Source: Bacillota bacterium (GTDB lineage Bacteria > Sysuimicrobiota > Sysuimicrobiia > Sysuimicrobiales > Segetimicrobiaceae). Taken from it: DNA of 64,000 nucleotides. The stretch spans positions 23,461 to 87,460 of the forward strand of contig JAJPIA010000063.1 of assembly GCA_021324975.1 (NCBI GenBank), read 5' to 3'. The notes below the pieces were generated by a model. That model worked only from the letters and a program-made list of their open reading frames with translations, was not told the DNA's origin and ran no database searches. Positions 60,231 through 64,000 of the stretch are shown piece after piece (the stretch's first letter is position 1; each line of letters begins with the position of its first letter). A program made the position numbers and the translations under genes.

Positions 60231-60267
60231 CGAGGGGTGGGGTTCAGCGGGGCAGGCGTCGCCCCGC

Positions 60268-62280
60268 GTGGCGGAGGACGCGGCCGAGCCCGTAGCGCGC
60301 CTGGATCTGGCGCGTCCCCTGCTCGCGTTTCTCGACGGGCTGCTTCGCCGCGAGTGGCTTGTCACGAACGGCCGGGGCGGGTACGCATCGGGCACCGTGG
60401 CCGGAGCGAACACGCGCCGCTACCACGGGCTGCTGGTCGCGGCGCTCAAGCCGCCTGTCGGCCGCACGGTCCTGCTCGCGAAGATCGACGAGACCGTGGA
60501 GCTCGGCGGGCGCGCGTTCGAGCTGGGAACGAACGAATACCACGACGGCACGATCGCCCCGGAGGGGTACCGGCACCTTGCCGGCTTCCGGCTGGAAGGC
60601 ACGCTTCCGGTCTGGACCTACGCGCTTTGCGGCGCGCAGGTGGAGAAGCAGGTGTGGATGCCGTCGGGTTGCGACGCGGTGTTTGTCCGGTACCGCGTGC
60701 TCGGCGCGGCCGGCCCGTTGCGGCTGCGGCTTCGCCCGTTTCTCACGGAACGCGACTACCATGCGCACACCCGAGGCGATCCGGGCTGGCGCTTTGACGT
60801 GGGGGAGATCCCGGGAGGCGTGCGCGTCGTCCCATGGCGCGGCGCCACGCCCTACACGCTCACGGCCGACCGCGCGGCGTTTGTCGCTGCGCCGGACTGG
60901 TACTGGCGGTTCCTTCACCGCGTCGAGCGCGAGCGCGGGCTCGACGACGAGGAGGACCTGTACGTCCCGGGCACGTTCGAGGCGGTGCTCGTCCCGGGAC
61001 AGGCGCTCACCTTCGTCGCGGCGGCCGGTGACAGCCCGCCGCCGGCCGAGCCCGACTCTCTGGCCGCCGAAGCGCGGCGGCAGCGGCGTTTGCTGGAGCT
61101 CGGCGGCGGGCTGGCTCCGGACAGCGTCTCGCTTCCCGGATCCGGGGGCCTCCCGCCGCGGCTTCTGCTCGCGGCCGATCAATTTCTGGTCCGGTGCGCC
61201 ACGCGGCGGTCGGTCATCGCCGGTTACCACTGGTTCAGCGACTGGGGCCGGGACACGATGATCGCGCTGCCTGGGTTGACGCTCGCCACGGGCCGGCTGG
61301 ATGAAGCGCGCGACATTCTCCTCTCGTACGCGGAGCACGTCAGTGAGGGCATGCTGCCGAACCGATTCCCCGACGACGGCGGCGCACCGGAGTACACGAG
61401 CGCGGACGCGGCCCTGTGGTACGTCCACGCGGTGGGACGGTATCTGTCGCGCGCCGGGGACCGGGATCTGCTCGCGCGCCTGTTCCCCGCGATGCGCGAG
61501 ATCATCGACCGGTACCGGGCCGGAACCCGGCACGGCATTCGCGTCGATCCCGCAGACGGTCTGTTGGAAACGGGCGCCCCGGACCTCGCGCTCACGTGGA
61601 TGGACGCCCGCCTCGACGGGCGCCCGGTCACGCCCCGCACGGGCAAACCCGTGGACCTCAACGCCCTGTGGCACGAGGCATTGTGTCTTGGGGCCGCATG
61701 GTCGGAGGCGCTGGGGTGGGACGGATCCGCGGACGCCGCGGATGCCGCCGCCCTGCGCCGGGCCTTCACCCCACGCTTCCTCTATGACGCGGGCGGATAT
61801 CTGTACGACGGGATCCGGCCGGATGGCAGCCCGGACGCGTCGCTGAGGCCGAATCAATTGCTCGCGCTGTCCCTGCCGCGCCCGCTCGTCGATGGCCCCA
61901 CGGCGCGCAGGGTGTTCGACACCGTAACGGCCCGCCTGCTGACCCCCCTCGGCCTGCGCACGCTCGCGGCCGACGCACCGGAGTACCGCGGCCGGTACGA
62001 GGGGGATGTCCCAGCCCGCGACGGCGCGTACCATCAAGGCACCGTCTGGGCGTGGTGGCTCGCGCCCTACGCCGCGGCGCTCGTGCGTCTCACCGGCAAC
62101 CGTCGGGCGGCGCGCCGGCTGCTCGAGCCGTTTCGCGCGCACCTGCTGGAAGTCGGCCTGGGTACGGTCTCCGAGCTCTTCGATGGGGACTCGCCCCACG
62201 ACGCCCGTGGATGCATTGCCCAAGCATGGAGCGTCGCCGCCCTGCTGGACGTGTGGCAGCTGACGGGGGAGGCCACGTGA
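60268..62280 (+). CDS. Glycogen debranching enzyme-type amylo-alpha-1,6-glucosidase (GH133-like)
   Basis: 670 residues. The N-terminal domain has EWLVTNGRGGYASGTVAGANTRRYHGLLVAA. The catalytic (alpha/alpha)6 part has GYHWFSDWGRDTMIALPGLTLATGR, LLETGAPDLALTWMDARLDGRPVTPRTGKPVDLNALWHEAL and AYHQGTVWAWWLAPY. These match archaeal- and bacterial-type debranching enzymes that cut alpha-1,6 branch glucosyls from glycogen-like polymers. GTG start, 37 nt after trxB. Its stop overlaps the next gene. Confidence 0.92.
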   Translation: MAEDAAEPVARLDLARPLLAFLDGLLRREWLVTNGRGGYASGTVAGANTRRYHGLLVAALKPPVGRTVLLAKIDETVELGGRAFELGTNEYHDGTIAPEGYRHLAGFRLEGTLPVWTYALCGAQVEKQVWMPSGCDAVFVRYRVLGAAGPLRLRLRPFLTERDYHAHTRGDPGWRFDVGEIPGGVRVVPWRGATPYTLTADRAAFVAAPDWYWRFLHRVERERGLDDEEDLYVPGTFEAVLVPGQALTFVAAAGDSPPPAEPDSLAAEARRQRRLLELGGGLAPDSVSLPGSGGLPPRLLLAADQFLVRCATRRSVIAGYHWFSDWGRDTMIALPGLTLATGRLDEARDILLSYAEHVSEGMLPNRFPDDGGAPEYTSADAALWYVHAVGRYLSRAGDRDLLARLFPAMREIIDRYRAGTRHGIRVDPADGLLETGAPDLALTWMDARLDGRPVTPRTGKPVDLNALWHEALCLGAAWSEALGWDGSADAADAAALRRAFTPRFLYDAGGYLYDGIRPDGSPDASLRPNQLLALSLPRPLVDGPTARRVFDTVTARLLTPLGLRTLAADAPEYRGRYEGDVPARDGAYHQGTVWAWWLAPYAAALVRLTGNRRAARRLLEPFRAHLLEVGLGTVSELFDGDSPHDARGCIAQAWSVAALLDVWQLTGEAT

Positions 62281-62558
62281 GCGCGCGCCTGTGGGACCTG
62301 TACGCCGCCGTGTGCCAGGACGATGGTCGTCCTCTTGGCGAGTTCATCGACCGCCTCCTCGGCGGTGAGTGGGGACGGTTCCCTAAGGACGACATGCTCG
62401 AGCTCCTCCGGGAGCTCGAGTCCCGAACCCTCTCCAACATTCAGATCAAAACTGCTGAGGGCCCCTGGTACGCGCAGATGGCCGAAACCGTAGCAGAGCG
62501 CACGCACGAGGAGTTTGCGGAGCTGGCGGCGCGGGTCGAACGCGCGTCCGACGGCTGA
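62277..62558 (+). CDS. Small protein of unknown function coupled to debranching enzyme
   Basis: 93 residues, mostly helical and acidic (LWDLYAAVCQDDGRPLGEFIDRLLGGEWGRFPKDDMLELLRELESRTLSNIQ...). No cysteine pairs or catalytic motif are seen, and I do not recognise the family. GTG overlaps the debranching enzyme stop (GTGA) and has GGGGGAGG upstream, so it is clearly translated in step with the enzyme. It may be a partner or regulator of glycogen metabolism. Confidence 0.7.
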   Translation: MSARLWDLYAAVCQDDGRPLGEFIDRLLGGEWGRFPKDDMLELLRELESRTLSNIQIKTAEGPWYAQMAETVAERTHEEFAELAARVERASDG

Positions 62559-62595
62559 TCCTCGGCGGCGTCCTCGCCGCGCGGCGCGGTCGGTC

Positions 62596-63702
62596 CTAGG
62601 TCAGGAAGCGGCCGTTTCGATAGACAACCTCGCCGTCGGCGTGGATCTCCGCCCCGTTGTTGCGCAGGTCGAGGATCATGTCCCAGTGGAGCCCCGAGGT
62701 GTTTTTGCCCCCGGTCTCGGGGTACGCGGCGCCAAACGCCATATGCAGCGTGCCCCCGATCTTTTCATCGAAGAGGATGTTGCGCGTGAACTGCTGGATG
62801 TTGTAGTTCAGGCCGAACGCGAACTCGCCGAGGACCCGCGCCCCCGCGTCGACATCGAGCATCGCCCGGAGAAACTCCTCTCCCTTGGCGGCCGTCGCCG
62901 AGACGACACGCCCGCCCTCGAACGAGATGCGGACGTCGCTCACCTCACGGCCGCCGTAGATCGCCGGGAACGTGAACCGCACGGTGCCCCGGGTCGCATC
63001 CTCGACTGGGCCGGTGAAGACTTCCCCGTCGGGGAAGTTGTGGGTACCCGCCGCGCTGATCCAGCGCCGGCCTTCCACCGACACCGTGAGGTCCGTATCG
63101 GGGGCCACGATGCGGAGGGTCCGCACCCGCCCAAGCCGGTCGCAGATCACGTCCTGTTCGCGCGCCACCCGCCGCCAGGCCGCCACGGGATCGTCCTCGT
63201 CGACGCGCCCGGCGCGGTAGACGAAGTCCTCGTACTCTCCGAGGGACATCTCGGCCTCCTGAGCGTCCGCCTGCGTCGGCGCCTGCGTCAGGCACCACCG
63301 AAGCGCGCCGCCGGCCGCGCGCTCCATGAATCGCCGGCTCAGATCGCTCGTGGCCTCCCGCCGCAGGCGCATCCGCTTGGGATCGACGCGAGTAAGCGCT
63401 CGGGTGTTGTACGCGCCGAGAAACGACACTTCCGCGTCGACCGTCTCGACCTCGTGACGGTCCAACGGGGAGACGTAGCGTAGCTGATCGTCGGTCGCCG
63501 TGCGATAGTACAGCTCTTCGGTCCCGTCGATGCCGACGCGAACGACCGGGTGGGCGCCGGCCTCCAGCACCGTCCGGTACAGGGCGAGGATATGCGGCGC
63601 GGCCAGCGCCGATCCCCTAATGCGCACCAGCTGACCGCGCTGCAGATCGAGGGAGTAGTGCACCAAGACGCTGGCGAGCTTCTCGACACGCGGGTCCGTC
63701 AT
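62596..63702 (-). CDS. M29-family (thermophilic-type) aminopeptidase
   Basis: 368 residues. The C-terminal metal block GEFAFGLNYNIQQFTRNILFDEKIGGTLHMAFGAAYPETGG and SGLHWDMILDLR contain the Glu, His and Tyr residues that hold two metal ions in M29 enzymes such as AmpS and AmpT. VLVHYSLDLQRGQLVRIRG opens the family domain. It removes N-terminal amino acids from peptides in the cytoplasm. ATG 63702 fits the family start. The frame is open far upstream without family sequence. Confidence 0.9.
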   Translation of the reverse strand: MTDPRVEKLASVLVHYSLDLQRGQLVRIRGSALAAPHILALYRTVLEAGAHPVVRVGIDGTEELYYRTATDDQLRYVSPLDRHEVETVDAEVSFLGAYNTRALTRVDPKRMRLRREATSDLSRRFMERAAGGALRWCLTQAPTQADAQEAEMSLGEYEDFVYRAGRVDEDDPVAAWRRVAREQDVICDRLGRVRTLRIVAPDTDLTVSVEGRRWISAAGTHNFPDGEVFTGPVEDATRGTVRFTFPAIYGGREVSDVRISFEGGRVVSATAAKGEEFLRAMLDVDAGARVLGEFAFGLNYNIQQFTRNILFDEKIGGTLHMAFGAAYPETGGKNTSGLHWDMILDLRNNGAEIHADGEVVYRNGRFLT

Positions 63703-63839
63703 GCCAGCGGGTTCGCCCGGAAACGCCGGCTTCCTTCGGCCCCCGCGCGGCGGCCGGCTTGAAGCGAGCGCTGCGTAGACACGCCGCGTCGCCGCATGCG
63801 TATAACACCGCGAAGGGCGATCTTTCTTTGGAAGACGAA

Positions 63840-63864
63840 GGGCGCCGCTCACTGAGCGGCGCCC
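63840..63864 (-). terminator. Hairpin after the lysine-rich peptide gene
   Basis: Perfect 12-bp arms (63840-63851 and 63853-63864) around a single base, 30 nt after the peptide stop. The minus-strand sequence that follows is moderately T-rich (CTTCGTCTTCC). Confidence 0.65.
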
Positions 63865-63893
63865 CTGCGCGAGCAACAAGGCAGAAGCTCGAC

Positions 63894-63938
63894 TTAGCGC
63901 TTCTTGCCCTTCTTGGCTGCCTTCTTCTTGGTCGCCAT
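63894..63938 (-). CDS. 14-residue lysine-rich peptide
   Basis: Encodes MATKKKAAKKGKKR and then TAA. AAAGGAGGG stands 8 nt before the ATG, among the best ribosome sites in the window, and a strong hairpin follows. Seven of 14 residues are Lys. The composition resembles histone-like or ribosome-associated basic tails. I do not know a family, and it could also be a short leader or a nucleic-acid-binding peptide. It is too short to be found by usual gene callers. Confidence 0.65.
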   Translation of the reverse strand: MATKKKAAKKGKKR

Positions 63939-64000
63939 GGACTGGGCCCTCCTTTCGATTTGTGGTGTCCAGGGGGGACCTGTTCTTGCCCCTCAATAAC

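Noticed and set aside
60244..62223. 659-residue minus-strand frame opposite the debranching-type enzyme
   Set aside because: Shadow of a strongly supported GH133-like gene.
1..64000. CRISPR arrays, insertion sequences, prophage genes, rRNA, known riboswitches
   Set aside because: No regularly spaced repeats, transposase or integrase motifs, phage proteins, rRNA sequence or recognisable riboswitch cores were seen.

Overview
The window is high-GC DNA from a bacterium. It uses Shine-Dalgarno sites of the GGAGG type, has many GTG and TTG starts, and has several promoters whose -10 box sits 6 nt before the start codon (leaderless mRNAs). It carries no rRNA, integrase, transposase or CRISPR array. 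Gene content is that of an amino-acid or peptide-scavenging heterotroph: three Dpp-type importers, an OpuC-type importer, two gamma-glutamyltransferases, an M19 dipeptidase, an M29 aminopeptidase and an amidase. Leaderless genes, a LigD fragment, an ECF42 sigma factor and DrrAB-type exporters suggest a high-GC Terrabacteria lineage (Actinomycetota, Chloroflexota, Armatimonadota or a related candidate phylum). I cannot name it from sequence alone.

Layout. 1-2.5 kb (minus): a truncated LigD 3'-phosphoesterase, a DUF72 protein and an ABC-2 exporter. 2.6-6.0 kb: a complete OpuC-type quaternary-amine importer. 6.2-10.4 kb: a class V aminotransferase, a phosphoesterase and a MarR-DrrA-DrrB drug efflux operon. 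10.5-12.9 kb (minus): aldehyde dehydrogenase and quinone oxidoreductase. 13-17.5 kb: DUF3105, YfcE-like phosphoesterase plus SIS protein, polysaccharide deacetylase, ACT-like protein, and a metallo-beta-lactamase hydrolase that closes a Dpp importer operon (17.6-21.1 kb, minus). 21.2-24.3 kb: one large protein joining MASE1, GAF, SpoIIE phosphatase, RsbW-like kinase and STAS domains. 24.4-34.0 kb: amidase, secreted protein, HAD hydrolase, an ECF42 sigma factor divergent from two YCII (DGPF) proteins with a matching promoter motif, a lipoprotein with YVTN propeller and phosphoesterase domains, and an M19 dipeptidase.

34-50.3 kb looks lower in GC and holds regulators with clear palindromic operators: PadR with a SHOCT protein, and cupin with MarR. 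Its core is a GntR-controlled divergon. One arm is GntR, Dpp importer, gamma-glutamyltransferase and HpaI-type aldolase. The other is creatininase-family, RraA-like aldolase, carboxymuconolactone-decarboxylase-like protein, a second peptide-binding protein, isochorismatase-family amidase and DppBC. The two arms carry paralogous binding proteins and two pyruvate-aldolase families, and none of the three Dpp cassettes has its own ATPase. I read this as an uncharacterised uptake and breakdown pathway for an amide- or gamma-glutamyl-linked compound. The segment stops next to the 3' end of a tRNA-Thr(CGT).

50.4-64 kb returns to the housekeeping-like high-GC background: a small membrane protein, a second gamma-glutamyltransferase, a translationally coupled lipid kinase / diacylglycerol glycosyltransferase / MFS trio resembling a glycolipid synthesis-and-flipping module, another MFS carrier, pyruvate kinase, thioredoxin reductase, a glycogen-debranching-type enzyme with a small coupled partner, an M29 aminopeptidase, and a 14-residue lysine-rich peptide gene followed by a strong hairpin.
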